64,000 bases of DNA from Streptomyces sp. MA5143a (GCF_900290235.1 NZ_OLMK01000018.1:1-64000), one strand, 5' to 3'; positions 35,974-45,041 are shown, counted from the first letter of the stretch. Made by a program: numbers and translations. Notes: generated from the sequence alone by a model not told the origin.

Positions 35974-36581
35974 GGGCGCTGCCGGTCGGTGATCGCGCGC
36001 TGCTGATCGAGGTGGACTCGGGCCAGGAGGCCGAGGCCCTCCACGCCGAGCTGCTGCGCCGCCGCGCCACGGGTGAGCTGACCGTGGAGGAGCTGGTCCC
36101 CGCGGCCCGTACGGTCCTCCTGGACGGTCTGGACGCCCCGTCCCGCCTCGCCGAGCGGCTCGTCTCGTGGGAGGTGCCGCCGGTCCCGCCACGCACGCAG
36201 GACGTCGTGGAGATCCCCGTGCGGTACGACGGGCCCGACCTCGCCGAGGTCGCCGCGCACTGGGGGGTCGACGAGGCGGAGGTCGCCCGTGTCCACGCGG
36301 CGGCCGAGTTCCGGGTGGCGTTCTGCGGGTTCGCCCCCGGCTTCGGCTACCTCACCGGGCTGCCGCGCGAGGTGCCGCGCCGGGCGACGCCCCGCACGGC
36401 GGTCCCGGCGGGTTCCGTGGCCCTGGCCGGTCCGTACACCGGTGTCTACCCGCGCTCCTCGCCGGGCGGCTGGCAGCTGATCGGTACGACGGACCTCGTC
36501 CTGTGGGACCCCGCGCGCGTGCCGGCCGCGCTGCTGACGCCGGGCACCCGTGTCCGCTTCACCCCGGTGGCGGCGCCATGA
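35970..36581 (+). CDS. pxpB: 5-oxoprolinase subunit B (KipI family)
   Basis: 203 residues. It contains the KipI/allophanate hydrolase subunit 1 core FCGFAPGFGYLTGLP and the loop SSPGGWQLIG. It forms the PxpBC heteromer that supplies the ATP-dependent half of 5-oxoproline hydrolysis; in Bacillus the homologue also inhibits sporulation kinase KinA, but here the presence of pxpA and pxpC supports the metabolic role. It overlaps both neighbours by 4 bases. Confidence 0.92.
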   Translation: MRALPVGDRALLIEVDSGQEAEALHAELLRRRATGELTVEELVPAARTVLLDGLDAPSRLAERLVSWEVPPVPPRTQDVVEIPVRYDGPDLAEVAAHWGVDEAEVARVHAAAEFRVAFCGFAPGFGYLTGLPREVPRRATPRTAVPAGSVALAGPYTGVYPRSSPGGWQLIGTTDLVLWDPARVPAALLTPGTRVRFTPVAAP

Positions 36582-37450
36582 GCGACCGTGCCCTCGCCGT
36601 CGTCCGGGCCGGTGCCCTGACCACCGTCCAGGACCGGGGGCGGCCCGGCCACGCGCACCTCGGCGTCCCCCGCTCCGGGGCCCTGGACGGGCCCGCCGCC
36701 GCCCTGGTCAACCGACTGGTGGGCAACGCCCCCGAGGCGGCCGTCCTGGAGACCACCCTCGACGGCTGCTCCGTACGGCCGCGCGCCACGGTCACCGTCG
36801 CCGTCGGGGGCGCGCCCTGCCCGGTCACGGTGGACGGCCGCCCGGCGGCCTGGGGAGCGCCCGTACGCGTTCCCGGTGGCGCGCTGCTGGACATCGGGGC
36901 GGCACGCGCGGGGGTACGCGGTTATCTCGCCGTCTCCGGCGGCGTGACCGTCGAGCCGGTCCTCGGCAGCCGTTCCACGGACCTGCTGTCCGGTCTCGGT
37001 CCTCCCCCGTTGACGGACGGCACCGTGCTGCCCCTGGGACGCCCGACCGGGCCGCACGCGTACGTGGACGCCGTTCCGTATCCGGCGCCGCCCTCGGAGC
37101 TGGTCCTGCGGGTCACGCTGGGCCCCCGCCACGACTGGTTCACGGACTCGGCGCTCACCACCCTGGCCGCCCGGCCCTACACGGTGTCGTCGGCGAGCAA
37201 TCGCATCGGGCTGCGCACGGAGGGCCCCGCGCTGGACCGCGCGCGGCCGGGTGAGCTGCCCAGCGAGGGCATGGTGCTGGGAGCGGTCCAGGTGCCGCCG
37301 GACGGCCGCCCGGTCGTCTTCCTCGCCGACCATCCGACCACCGGCGGCTACCCGGTGATCGCGGTCGTCGACCCGGCGGACCTCCCCGCCGCGGCCCAGG
37401 CCACACCCGGCACACCCGTGCGGTTCATCGCCGTGCGACACCGCCGCTGA
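36578..37450 (+). CDS. pxpC: 5-oxoprolinase subunit C (KipA family)
   Basis: 290 residues. The motif TTVQDRGRPGHAHLGVPRSG near the N-terminus identifies the biotin-dependent carboxylase-like KipA/PxpC family, with SNRIGLRTEGP and ADHPTTGGYPVIAVV further on. Partner of PxpB. Last gene of the operon; it converges on the SGNH hydrolase gene 45 bases away. Starts with ATG inside the pxpB stop. Confidence 0.93.
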   Translation: MSDRALAVVRAGALTTVQDRGRPGHAHLGVPRSGALDGPAAALVNRLVGNAPEAAVLETTLDGCSVRPRATVTVAVGGAPCPVTVDGRPAAWGAPVRVPGGALLDIGAARAGVRGYLAVSGGVTVEPVLGSRSTDLLSGLGPPPLTDGTVLPLGRPTGPHAYVDAVPYPAPPSELVLRVTLGPRHDWFTDSALTTLAARPYTVSSASNRIGLRTEGPALDRARPGELPSEGMVLGAVQVPPDGRPVVFLADHPTTGGYPVIAVVDPADLPAAAQATPGTPVRFIAVRHRR

Positions 37451-37495
37451 CCGCCCGCGCGACGCCGCCTCCACCCCTCTTCCTCAGCCGTCGCC

Positions 37496-38344
37496 TCACG
37501 CCACCTCCGGCCGCTGCTCGGACCCCGTCAGCGCCGCGAGGGCCGAGGCCACGGCGTGGGACGCGGTCAGGTCGAGGCGGGCGCTGGTGCCGCGTGCCCT
37601 GTGGCGTACCTCGGCGGCGGCGAGGGTGAGGAGCTGCGGCAGCAGATCGGTGCACCGCCGGGCCACCCACCCCGTGCCCGCCGTGGCCAGCCACCACAGA
37701 CCGGCGGCGCGGGTCGGCACGGGCGAATCGGGTTCCGGTGAGGGCGCCGGGCCCGTCGCGAGCCCGGCCTCCGTGAGCAGCGCGTGGCAGCGGACGGCGA
37801 GCTGCCGGTGTCCGCGCTCGCCTGGGTGGAGCCGGTCCGCGCTCCACATGGCGCGGTCCGTCAGCCAGGCGCCCTCACTGGCGTGCAGATGGACCGCTCC
37901 ATGGCGCTGGGACAAGGCGTGCACGACGGTGTTGACGGCCCGCTGCCGACGGGCGAGCGGCCGGGCGAGGGCTCCGGGCAGGCCGAGCATCGCGCCGGGG
38001 TCCGGCAGGCACGCGGTGAGCAGCTCGGCGCCCTGGTTCCGCAGGGCCCCGTACACCTCGTCCAGGCGGGCGGCGACGGCGTGGATGTCGAAGGTGCAGC
38101 GCAGGGTGTCGTTGACGCCGATGACGACGGAGGCGAGGTCCGGGCGGAGCGCGAGCGCGGCGGGCAGCTGGCGTTCCAGGACGTCGCGCGTCTGGGAGCC
38201 GCTGACGGCGAGGTTGGTGAACTCCCCCTCGGGGGCGAGTCCGTCGGCGAGCAGCGCGGCCCAGCCGCGCCGGCCGTCCGCGACGGGGTCCCCGACACCC
38301 TCGGTGAGGGAGTCACCGAGGGCCACGAAGCGCAGGGGTCTCAT
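37496..38344 (-). CDS. SGNH/GDSL hydrolase
   Basis: 282 residues. The catalytic Ser lies in block I FVALGDSLTEGVGD at the N-terminus. Block III reads VIGVNDTLR, and the catalytic Asp-His pair is in DRLHPGERGH. No signal peptide, so it should act in the cytoplasm, probably as an esterase or deacylase. The last ~80 residues are a low-complexity helical extension. It is coupled by an ATGA overlap to the upstream GT4 glycosyltransferase, so it may deacylate or edit the glycolipid made by these enzymes; this is inference. Confidence 0.85.
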   Translation of the reverse strand: MRPLRFVALGDSLTEGVGDPVADGRRGWAALLADGLAPEGEFTNLAVSGSQTRDVLERQLPAALALRPDLASVVIGVNDTLRCTFDIHAVAARLDEVYGALRNQGAELLTACLPDPGAMLGLPGALARPLARRQRAVNTVVHALSQRHGAVHLHASEGAWLTDRAMWSADRLHPGERGHRQLAVRCHALLTEAGLATGPAPSPEPDSPVPTRAAGLWWLATAGTGWVARRCTDLLPQLLTLAAAEVRHRARGTSARLDLTASHAVASALAALTGSEQRPEVA

Positions 38345-39570
38345 CCGACGCCCTCCCATGCCGGGCGGCCGACGTGCGCGTCGTGGGCGGCGAGGAAGGC
38401 GTCCACGGCGGTCTGCCAGCCGAAGCACTCCGCACGCGCGCGTGCCGCGTCCCGGCGTTCCCGCTCGGGTCGGTCCAGGAGCGACTCGACGGCGTCCGCG
38501 AAGGACGTGCCGCTGTCCGCCGCCGTGGCCCCGGCCGACCCGACGACCTCGGGCAGCGCCGAGGAGGAGCTGGCCACGACCGGCGTGCCGCAGGCCATCG
38601 CCTCCAGCGCGGCCAGCCCGAACGTCTCGGCGGGCCCGGGCGCCAGGCACACGTCGGCGGATGCCTGGAGGGCGCCGAGCAGGTGGCGGTCGGCGACATG
38701 GCCGAGGAAGGTGACGGGCAGCCCGCGGGCCCGCTGTTCGAGCCGGGCCCGCAGCGGTCCGTCCCCGGCGACCACCAGCACCGCGCGCCGTCCGCGCCGG
38801 AGCAGCGCCTCCAGCGCGTCGAGCGCCGTGCCGGGACGTTTCTCCACCGAGAGCCGGGAGCACATCACCAGCAGCACGTCGTCCTCGCGCGCGTGTCGCT
38901 CGCGCACCTCCGGATCCCGCAGCCCGGGGTGCCGCCCCACCAGGTCGACGCCCAGGGGGGCGCGGACGACGTTCCGGGCGCCGATCCGTACGAACTCCCG
39001 CTCGGCGAACTCGGTGGTGCACACCACGCGCGCGTAGGTGTGGGCGGTTCGGACGTTGAGGGCGTCGGCGGCCCGCCGGGCCATCGTCTCGGAGAGGCCC
39101 CAGGTGCGCAGCACCCCGTCGGCGGTCTCGTGGCTGACCATCACCGCGGGCACCCGGGCGCGTCGCGCCCATGCCCCGGTCCAGCGCAGGGTGGTGCGGT
39201 CGGAGACCTCCAGACGGTCGGGGCGGAGGGACTCCAGGAGGGACGCGACCCGCCGCTTGTCCATGAGGACGCGGTAACCGCCGGTGCCGGGCAGCAGGGG
39301 CCCGGGGAGGGTGATGACGCGGCCCTGCTCGGTCTCGCGGTCGGTGTACCGCTCGCCGGGCACGACGAGCACCGGGTGGTGCCCCGCCGCCCGGTAACCG
39401 CGGCCCAGCTCCCGCAGTGCGGTGCGCAGTCCGCCCGAGGCGGGCGCGACGAAGTTGGCGAGCCGCACGATCCGCAGGCCCGAGCGGGCGGCGTCGTTCC
39501 GTGCGGCCCCGGAGGAATCGCCGTTCGTGCGGGAGGAAGCCCCGTTCGTGCCGGAGGAAGCCCCGTTCAT
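38341..39570 (-). CDS. GT4 glycosyltransferase (mannosyltransferase-like)
   Basis: 409 residues of GT-B fold. The acceptor-side N-terminal part has LANFVAPASGGLRTALRELG. The C-terminal nucleotide-sugar side has VMCSRLSVEKRPG and the EX7E region PAETFGLAALEAMACGTPVV. Similar to actinobacterial PimB/MgtA-type mannosyltransferases that build phosphatidylinositol mannosides or glycolipids. The first ~25 residues are a repetitive NGASSGT/NGASSRT/NGDSSG linker, absent from the family. Both ends overlap neighbours by 4 bases, so all three genes are translationally coupled. Confidence 0.85.
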   Translation of the reverse strand: MNGASSGTNGASSRTNGDSSGAARNDAARSGLRIVRLANFVAPASGGLRTALRELGRGYRAAGHHPVLVVPGERYTDRETEQGRVITLPGPLLPGTGGYRVLMDKRRVASLLESLRPDRLEVSDRTTLRWTGAWARRARVPAVMVSHETADGVLRTWGLSETMARRAADALNVRTAHTYARVVCTTEFAEREFVRIGARNVVRAPLGVDLVGRHPGLRDPEVRERHAREDDVLLVMCSRLSVEKRPGTALDALEALLRRGRRAVLVVAGDGPLRARLEQRARGLPVTFLGHVADRHLLGALQASADVCLAPGPAETFGLAALEAMACGTPVVASSSSALPEVVGSAGATAADSGTSFADAVESLLDRPERERRDAARARAECFGWQTAVDAFLAAHDAHVGRPAWEGVG

Positions 39571-40697
39571 GCCGCCACCGCCGGGCGCGCCGCGAGCACC
39601 TCGGCGTAGTGCCCGATGAGCTGGTCGCCGACGGCGGCCCAGGTGCGCCCCTCGACCATGGCCCGCCCGGCGGCGCCGTAGGCCGCCCGTAGGGCCGGAT
39701 CGCCGGCCAGCGACGCCACGGCGTCCCGCACGGCCGCGGCGTCGCGCGGCGGCACCAGCAGCCCGGTGCGGCCGTGTGCCACGAGGTCGAGCGGTCCGCC
39801 GGCGGCGGGGGCGACGACGGGCACGCCGCTGGCCATGGCCTCCTGCACGGTCTGGCAGAAGGTCTCGAAGGGGCCGGTGTGGGCGAAGACGTCCAGGGAG
39901 GCGAAGATCCGGGCGAGGTCGTCGCCGGTGCGGCGGCCGAGGAAGACGGCGCCGGGCAGGGCCTCGCGCAGCCCCGGTTCGCTGGGGCCGTCGCCCACGA
40001 CGACGACCCGTACGCCGTCCAGGCCGCACACCCCGGCCAGCAGTTCGACCTGCTTCTCGGGGGCGAGGCGGCCGACGTAGCCGACGATCAGCTCGCCGTT
40101 CGGTGCCAGTTCGCGGCGCAGCGCCTCGTCGCGCAGGGCGGGCCGGAAGCGGACGGTGTCCACGCCGCGCTGCCACAGCTTCACCCGGGGCACGCCGTGT
40201 GCCTCCAGGTCACGCAGGGCGACGCCGGACGGGGCGAGAGTGAGGTCGGCGGCGGCGTGGACGGAGCGGATGCGCCGCCAGGCGGCCGCCTCGCCGGCGT
40301 GCACATAGGTGCGGGCGTAGCCGGCGAGGTCGGTCTGGTAGATGGCGACGGCGGGGACCCCGAGGCGCGCGGCGGCGGCCATGCCGCGCACCCCGAGGAC
40401 GAAGGGGCTGGCCAGGTGGACGATGTCGGCCCGGTGCTCGACGATCGCGCCGGCCACCCGGCGGCTGGGCAGGGCGACGCGGACCTGGGGGTAGCCCGGG
40501 AGCGGGAGGGAGGGGACTCGGACGACGGGGCACGGCGCCTGGAGGTCGGCGCCGACCGCTGTGCCCGCGGCGGTGGCCGGGGCCACGACGAGCGGCGAGT
40601 GACCGCGCGCGACGAGGTGCCGCGCGGTCTGCAGGGCGCAGTGGGCCACGCCGTTCACATCGGGGGGAAAGGACTCGGTCACGATGACGACACGCAT
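39567..40697 (-). CDS. GT4 glycosyltransferase (MgtA/PimB-like)
   Basis: 376 residues. The N-terminus VTESFPPDVNGVAH is the classic GT4 actinobacterial mannosyltransferase start, and VGRLAPEKQVELL and GPFETFCQTVQEAMASGVPV form the nucleotide-sugar site. It heads the three-gene operon with a second GT4 and the SGNH hydrolase. The two GT4 enzymes in tandem suggest two successive sugar additions to one acceptor at the membrane face. Start ATG 40697. Confidence 0.87.
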   Translation of the reverse strand: MRVVIVTESFPPDVNGVAHCALQTARHLVARGHSPLVVAPATAAGTAVGADLQAPCPVVRVPSLPLPGYPQVRVALPSRRVAGAIVEHRADIVHLASPFVLGVRGMAAAARLGVPAVAIYQTDLAGYARTYVHAGEAAAWRRIRSVHAAADLTLAPSGVALRDLEAHGVPRVKLWQRGVDTVRFRPALRDEALRRELAPNGELIVGYVGRLAPEKQVELLAGVCGLDGVRVVVVGDGPSEPGLREALPGAVFLGRRTGDDLARIFASLDVFAHTGPFETFCQTVQEAMASGVPVVAPAAGGPLDLVAHGRTGLLVPPRDAAAVRDAVASLAGDPALRAAYGAAGRAMVEGRTWAAVGDQLIGHYAEVLAARPAVAA

Positions 40698-40836
40698 ACC
40701 CGTGTTGTCGTCGTACCGGACGTGGCCGCGTCAACGTGGATCTTTCCGGACGAGGAACGTCCCATGAGCGTTGCGCTGCACATATGTCCAGGTCAGACCG
40801 TGTCCATGCCCTCCTGGCCTCCGGGTCACCGGCTGT

Positions 40837-42255
40837 TCACATTGCGGGCATGTCAGGACCGATTCGGCTGCGTACGGCTGTCTGGACCTCGGCCTCCTCG
40901 GCCGGGTCGGCGGCCAGTCGGCGGAGCTGGTCGACGACACGCGTGTCGCCCGTCTCGGCGTGCCGGGCGGCGATCTCGCGGGTGGTCTCCTCGCAGTCCC
41001 AGAGGCATTCGACGGCGAAGCCGGCCGGGAAGGAGGGGTCGGTGGCGGCGAGTGCGCGGGCGGCGCGGCCGCGTAGGTGGGAGGACGCCGTCTCCCGGTA
41101 GATGTGGCGCAGCACGGGTGCCGCGCAGGCGATGCCGAGGCGTCCGGTGCCGTCGACGAGGGTCCACAGGGTGGGCGCGTCGGGGCCCTCGCCGCGTACG
41201 GCCTCGCGCAGGGCGCCCAGCACCAGGTCGCTGTCCTGTGCGCCGCCCCGGCAGGCGAGCACGCGCCCGGCGGCCGCGCCCAGCGCGTCGGGCCGGTGCA
41301 CCCAGCCGCGCGCCCGGTCGACGGCTGCCAAGCTGCGCATCCGTTCGAAGGCGTCGACGGCTGCCTCCACGACCATCGTGGTGCCGTCGGTCACCGCGCC
41401 CTCGATGAGATCGAGGGCGTCGGGATCGTTGCCGTCGGCGAGATAGCGCAGGGCGGTACACCGGGCGGCGTCGTCGCCGGACCGGGCGGCCTCGATGATC
41501 TCCGGCCGGTCCTCGGGGCCGGCGACGGCCGTGAGGCAGCGCGCGGCCGGCACATGGAGGACGGCTCCGCGTTCGACGCCTTGTCGGGCCCACTCGAAGA
41601 CGGCGCTGACGCTCCAGCCGGGCCGGGGTCCGCTGGGCCGCATCTGCCGCTGCCAGCGGTCGAAGCAGCCGGTCTCGTGGGCGGCACGCACGCGGGTGGC
41701 GACCGCTTCGCGGGGGTCGTCGGCCCACAGCCGCCAGGGCCGGGGTTCGAAGGCGTCCCGGACGGTGGCGGCGAGTTCCGCCTCGCCCTCCGGGTCGGTG
41801 GTGAAGCGGGCGAGGACGGGCTCGGCGAGGGCGCGCAGCCCTTCGTCGTCGTCCCTGAGGGCCAACTCGTCCAGGGCCCACGCCCAGTTGGTGCCCGTGG
41901 CGGCGTACCTGCGCAGCAGGTCGAGCGCGTCCCGCCTGCCGTACGAGGCGAGGTGTCCGAGGACCGCGAGGGCGAGTCCGGTGCGGGACTCCTCGGTGTC
42001 CAGGACGTCCTCGGCGTCGAAGAGATGCCGTTCGATCTCGTCGAGTTCGCCGTGCAGGTCGAGGTAGAGCCGGGCGTAGTAGAGCGAGCGGTTCTCCACC
42101 TGCCAGTCGTGGCGGGGGTCGCTCAGCACACAGGTGTTCAGTGCCGCGAGCGCCTCGGCCCGCGGGGCGGTGAGCGCGTGCAGCGTGCCGTCGCCACGGC
42201 CCCGCTGCAGCAGGCCGAGCAGCGTACCGCTGGGCGCTATGAACGGTTCGAACAT
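40837..42255 (-). CDS. HEAT-repeat-like helical protein of unknown function
   Basis: About 472 residues, almost entirely alpha-helical with a periodic pattern in the C-terminal half (AARCLTAVAGPEDRPEIIEA, AARCTALRYLADGNDPDALDL and so on) that resembles HEAT/PBS-lyase repeats, usually protein-binding surfaces. No catalytic motif is visible. Start chosen at ATG 42255, because GTGAGG sits about 9 bases upstream; a GTG at 42270 has no ribosome site of its own. Neighbours (glycosyltransferases, ankyrin protein) give no clear link. Confidence 0.7.
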   Translation of the reverse strand: MFEPFIAPSGTLLGLLQRGRGDGTLHALTAPRAEALAALNTCVLSDPRHDWQVENRSLYYARLYLDLHGELDEIERHLFDAEDVLDTEESRTGLALAVLGHLASYGRRDALDLLRRYAATGTNWAWALDELALRDDDEGLRALAEPVLARFTTDPEGEAELAATVRDAFEPRPWRLWADDPREAVATRVRAAHETGCFDRWQRQMRPSGPRPGWSVSAVFEWARQGVERGAVLHVPAARCLTAVAGPEDRPEIIEAARSGDDAARCTALRYLADGNDPDALDLIEGAVTDGTTMVVEAAVDAFERMRSLAAVDRARGWVHRPDALGAAAGRVLACRGGAQDSDLVLGALREAVRGEGPDAPTLWTLVDGTGRLGIACAAPVLRHIYRETASSHLRGRAARALAATDPSFPAGFAVECLWDCEETTREIAARHAETGDTRVVDQLRRLAADPAEEAEVQTAVRSRIGPDMPAM

Positions 42256-42557
42256 GGGAAACAGCCTCACATCAAGCGTCGACGCAACCGGGGATCTTGC
42301 TCTACCTGGCCGCGTGACAACACGTCGGGGCGCCCGCCGTTTCCTGCTTGCTGTAGACCATCTTCCTCTGCCTCTCGTCAGTGGCCCATGCGGACCGCAT
42401 CACGGTCCACGTGGTGCGGCAACACCTGCCCAGCCATCGCGTCCGTGAATCACGACGTCATGATGACCCGGCGGTTCTTCCTGCCGCGACCGATATTTCC
42501 GGCGGCCCTGTACCGCCTCCCCCGTCTTTCGTTTTTTACCTGGTCAGAACATGTGGA
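42256..42557 (-). other. 302-base spacer between HEAT-like and ankyrin genes
   Basis: No gene supported. There is a small inverted repeat GGACCG (42392-42397) with CGGTCC (42403-42408), and a run of six T at about 42532-42537 without a clear stem before it. The spacer should hold the leftward promoter of the HEAT-like gene, which I could not place. Confidence 0.4.
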
Positions 42558-42950
42558 TCAGTGTGCGCCGAAGAGTTCCAGCAGCTCGGTCCTGCCGAAC
42601 ATCCGCGCTGTGTCCACGGCGTTCGGCGTGCCCTCCAGCGGGTCGGCGCCGCCCTCGAGAAGAACCCGGATGACACCGGCCTCTCCCTTGAAGACCGCCC
42701 CCGCGAGGGGGGTCTGCCCCCGGTCGTTGACGCGGCCCGCCTCGGCGCCACGGGCCAGCAACTCCCGTACCGCGTCGGCGTGGCCGTGGTAGGCGGCCAG
42801 CATCACGAGCGAGTCACCGCGGTCGTTGGTGAGTTCGGCCGGGACGCCGGCGTCGACGTACGCCACGAGCGCCTCCGTCTCGCCCCGCCGGGCCAGATCG
42901 AAGACCTTGGTCGCCAGCTCCACGACCTCCGGGTCGGGGGCTTCGCTCAT
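42558..42950 (-). CDS. Ankyrin-repeat protein
   Basis: 130 residues with about three ankyrin repeats: GDSLVMLAAYHGHADAVREL, GQTPLAGAVFKGEAGVIRVL and a degenerate third (NAVDTARMFGRTELLELFG). Such short bacterial ankyrin proteins are cytoplasmic binding modules, sometimes paired with catalases or toxins, but the partner here is unknown. ATG 42950 has GAGAGGTGG about 10 bases upstream; the frame is open further upstream without a ribosome site. Confidence 0.85.
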   Translation of the reverse strand: MSEAPDPEVVELATKVFDLARRGETEALVAYVDAGVPAELTNDRGDSLVMLAAYHGHADAVRELLARGAEAGRVNDRGQTPLAGAVFKGEAGVIRVLLEGGADPLEGTPNAVDTARMFGRTELLELFGAH

Positions 42951-43258
42951 CGCCCGGTCCACCTCTCTTCGCGTTGCCGCCACGAGCACGTGTGCTTCTG
43001 AGCGTACGACGACGGCGCCGCCGTACGGGTGAATCGCCAGAGTACTGGCTTCTCGCGCACATGAGCGGTCGCGGCCGAGGCAAAGATCACATCGAGTCAC
43101 GCGTCGCGCGACAGCGCAGCTCGGGCGGCCGTACGTCCCCTCACCCACCCAGATGAAAACGTCGGAATTTCCATCATTTGCACCTTTAATCGTATGGATA
43201 CATGCTGTGACCTTGGAAGAACTCATGGTGACTGTCCCCACCTACCAGGAGAACCCAC
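42951..43258 (+). other. 308-base divergent promoter region with an AT-rich island
   Basis: The first 200 bases have normal GC. Bases 43155-43215 are notably AT-rich for this genome and contain TTGCAC (43178-43183) and TACATG about 15 bases later, a possible promoter for the 64-aa membrane peptide and the FtsK-like gene. A good ribosome site, CAGGAGAA, precedes ATG 43259. Confidence 0.5.
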
Positions 43259-43453
43259 ATGATCCTCAACATCTCCGGCGTCGTTCTGCTCGGCGTCATC
43301 GTCTTCCTCTTCTTCCGCAAGGACGGCCTCAAGGCCTCGCACGCCATCGTGGTCACGCTCTTCGGCTTCTACCTGGCCAGTACGGGTATCGCCCCGAGCA
43401 TCACGGCGGGGGGCGAGAGCCTCGCAGGCCTCCTCGGCGGGATCAAGTTCTGA
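43259..43453 (+). CDS. 64-residue membrane peptide
   Basis: Two hydrophobic stretches (ILNISGVVLLGVIVFLFF, and AIVVTLFGFYLASTGI) separated by a charged RKDGLKA turn, then a Gly-rich tail. It has its own AT-rich promoter region and a strong CAGGAG ribosome site. It lies 37 bases before the FtsK-like gene on the same strand, so the two are probably one operon. Similar short membrane peptides accompany FtsK/TraB-like proteins in streptomycete conjugative elements, where they are called Spd proteins; here no other transfer gene is near. Function unknown. Confidence 0.75.
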   Translation: MILNISGVVLLGVIVFLFFRKDGLKASHAIVVTLFGFYLASTGIAPSITAGGESLAGLLGGIKF

Positions 43454-43490
43454 TCCCGTCCCCGTCCGTACGCACCTCCAGGAGACAGCC

Positions 43491-45041
43491 GTGGCCCGGG
43501 TCACCCTCCCCCGCATTCTGAGCAACGGCGGCGCGCATCTCGCCAAGAGCCGTGAGCTGGCCCGGACGGCGGCCGACGGCGCCACCGACGTCCTCCATCC
43601 GCTGATCACGATCACCCGTGGACTGCGCCGGCTGGCAGCGGCCGGCCGGCGCAGATGGGTGGAGACACCGGCGGACCGGCGCGGGTCACTGCTGTTCCTC
43701 GGCGCCTCGGTGGTCCTGGTGGTGACCCTCGCGCCGTACGGAGCGCTGCTCGCCGTCATCGCCCTGATGGCGGCGGCAGCCTGGGCGGGCCGCGACGGCG
43801 CGGCCCGCGAACCCACCGGCCCCGACGAGTCACAGACCCAGCGTCTGCGCTCCCTCTACGAGGCCCTGGTCCCCTGCTTCTCGGCCGCCGAGGACCCCGA
43901 GCCGCTTTACGCGCACGGCGGCGCCTGGGACAAGGTCTTCCCCACCTACGCGTTCGACGGCACCGGACGGATCTGCCATGTGCTGATCCACTACCCGGCG
44001 TACTTCGCCGACGGCGAGCCCGAGTCCCGGGCGCGTGTCGAGCACCTGCTGCACGCCAAGGCCGGCCGCGGCCGCGAGTACCGCTTCGACTGGGACGAGG
44101 AGGGCAACACCCTGTCCGTCAGCGTCCTGCCCCCGCTCGCCACCGACATCGCCGCCCAGCGCTTCGTGACGGCTCCGGGCGAAATGGTCCTCGGCTTCAC
44201 CGACCCGGCGCAGGTCCAGCGCACGCTCCCCCTCTCCTTCGGGGAGGAGAAGCGCGACGTACCGCCGGTCGTCTGGCGCACCGACGCCCGCTCCACCGAA
44301 CCCCATCTGCTGGCCGTGGGCGAACCGGGCAGCGGTACGACCACGCTGCTGCGCTCCATCGCCCTCCAGGCGCTGCAGCACGGCGACGTCGTCATCGTCG
44401 ACGGCGCCGGCAGCGGCGACCACGCGTGCCTGACCGGCCGGGACGGCGTCCTCGCCGTGGAGAGCGGGCTCTCCGGGGCGCTGGCGAGCCTGGAGTGGGC
44501 GTCCCAGGAGACGGAACGCCGGCTGATCGCCACGAACCGCGCCCGCCAGGCGGGGCATCCGGCCCCGGACGACACCCAGCGCCCCCTCTGGCTGCTGCTC
44601 GACCGCCCGACCGTCCTGGCGCATCTGGCGGCGGCCGACGGGGGACGCGACCCGCACTCCCTCCTCCAGGTCCCCCTGCGCCACGGCCGGGCCGCGAACG
44701 TCACGGTCGTCGTGGCCGAGCACTTCGACCACCTGGACGCCCTCGGCGAGGCGGTGCTGCGTCACACCCGTGCCCGCGTGGTCCTCGGCCCGGCCACCCC
44801 CGAGCAGCTTCAGTCCGTCCTCGGGGCACCACCCCCCACGACCCCGACCGCCGACGTCCCCGCCGGCCGCGGTTACGCGCGCCTCGGCACCGCTCCCGTC
44901 CTGCGCCTCCAGGTCCCCGCCACTCCGGACCCCCACGACCCGGACGCCCCCGAGCCCCACCGCGAGTCGGTCCTCGCCCTTCTCCCGCCCCACACGACCC
45001 CGGCCGACGACCTGGAGGAACTCGCGGCAGCCGACAACTGA
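43491..45041 (+). CDS. FtsK/SpoIIIE-like membrane protein with degenerate P-loop
   Basis: 516 residues. A hydrophobic region near 65-100 gives two membrane spans. It is followed by a cytoplasmic domain related to FtsK/SpoIIIE/EccC ATPases. The Walker A position reads GEPGSGTTT (277-285), with Thr283 where the invariant Lys should be. The Walker B-like strand PLWLLLDRP also lacks the usual acidic pair. This is probably a non-hydrolysing FtsK-fold protein, as seen in some type VII secretion EccC domains. The C-terminal ~60 residues are Pro-rich. It pairs with the upstream 64-aa membrane peptide. GTG 43491 follows CAGGAG. Confidence 0.72.
   Translation: MARVTLPRILSNGGAHLAKSRELARTAADGATDVLHPLITITRGLRRLAAAGRRRWVETPADRRGSLLFLGASVVLVVTLAPYGALLAVIALMAAAAWAGRDGAAREPTGPDESQTQRLRSLYEALVPCFSAAEDPEPLYAHGGAWDKVFPTYAFDGTGRICHVLIHYPAYFADGEPESRARVEHLLHAKAGRGREYRFDWDEEGNTLSVSVLPPLATDIAAQRFVTAPGEMVLGFTDPAQVQRTLPLSFGEEKRDVPPVVWRTDARSTEPHLLAVGEPGSGTTTLLRSIALQALQHGDVVIVDGAGSGDHACLTGRDGVLAVESGLSGALASLEWASQETERRLIATNRARQAGHPAPDDTQRPLWLLLDRPTVLAHLAAADGGRDPHSLLQVPLRHGRAANVTVVVAEHFDHLDALGEAVLRHTRARVVLGPATPEQLQSVLGAPPPTTPTADVPAGRGYARLGTAPVLRLQVPATPDPHDPDAPEPHRESVLALLPPHTTPADDLEELAAADN

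Noticed and set aside
43259..45041. Integrated conjugative plasmid (AICE) remnant
   Set aside because: Only an Spd-like peptide and a degenerate FtsK-like gene are present. No integrase, Rep, KorSA or attachment-site repeats are seen, and flanking GC is normal.
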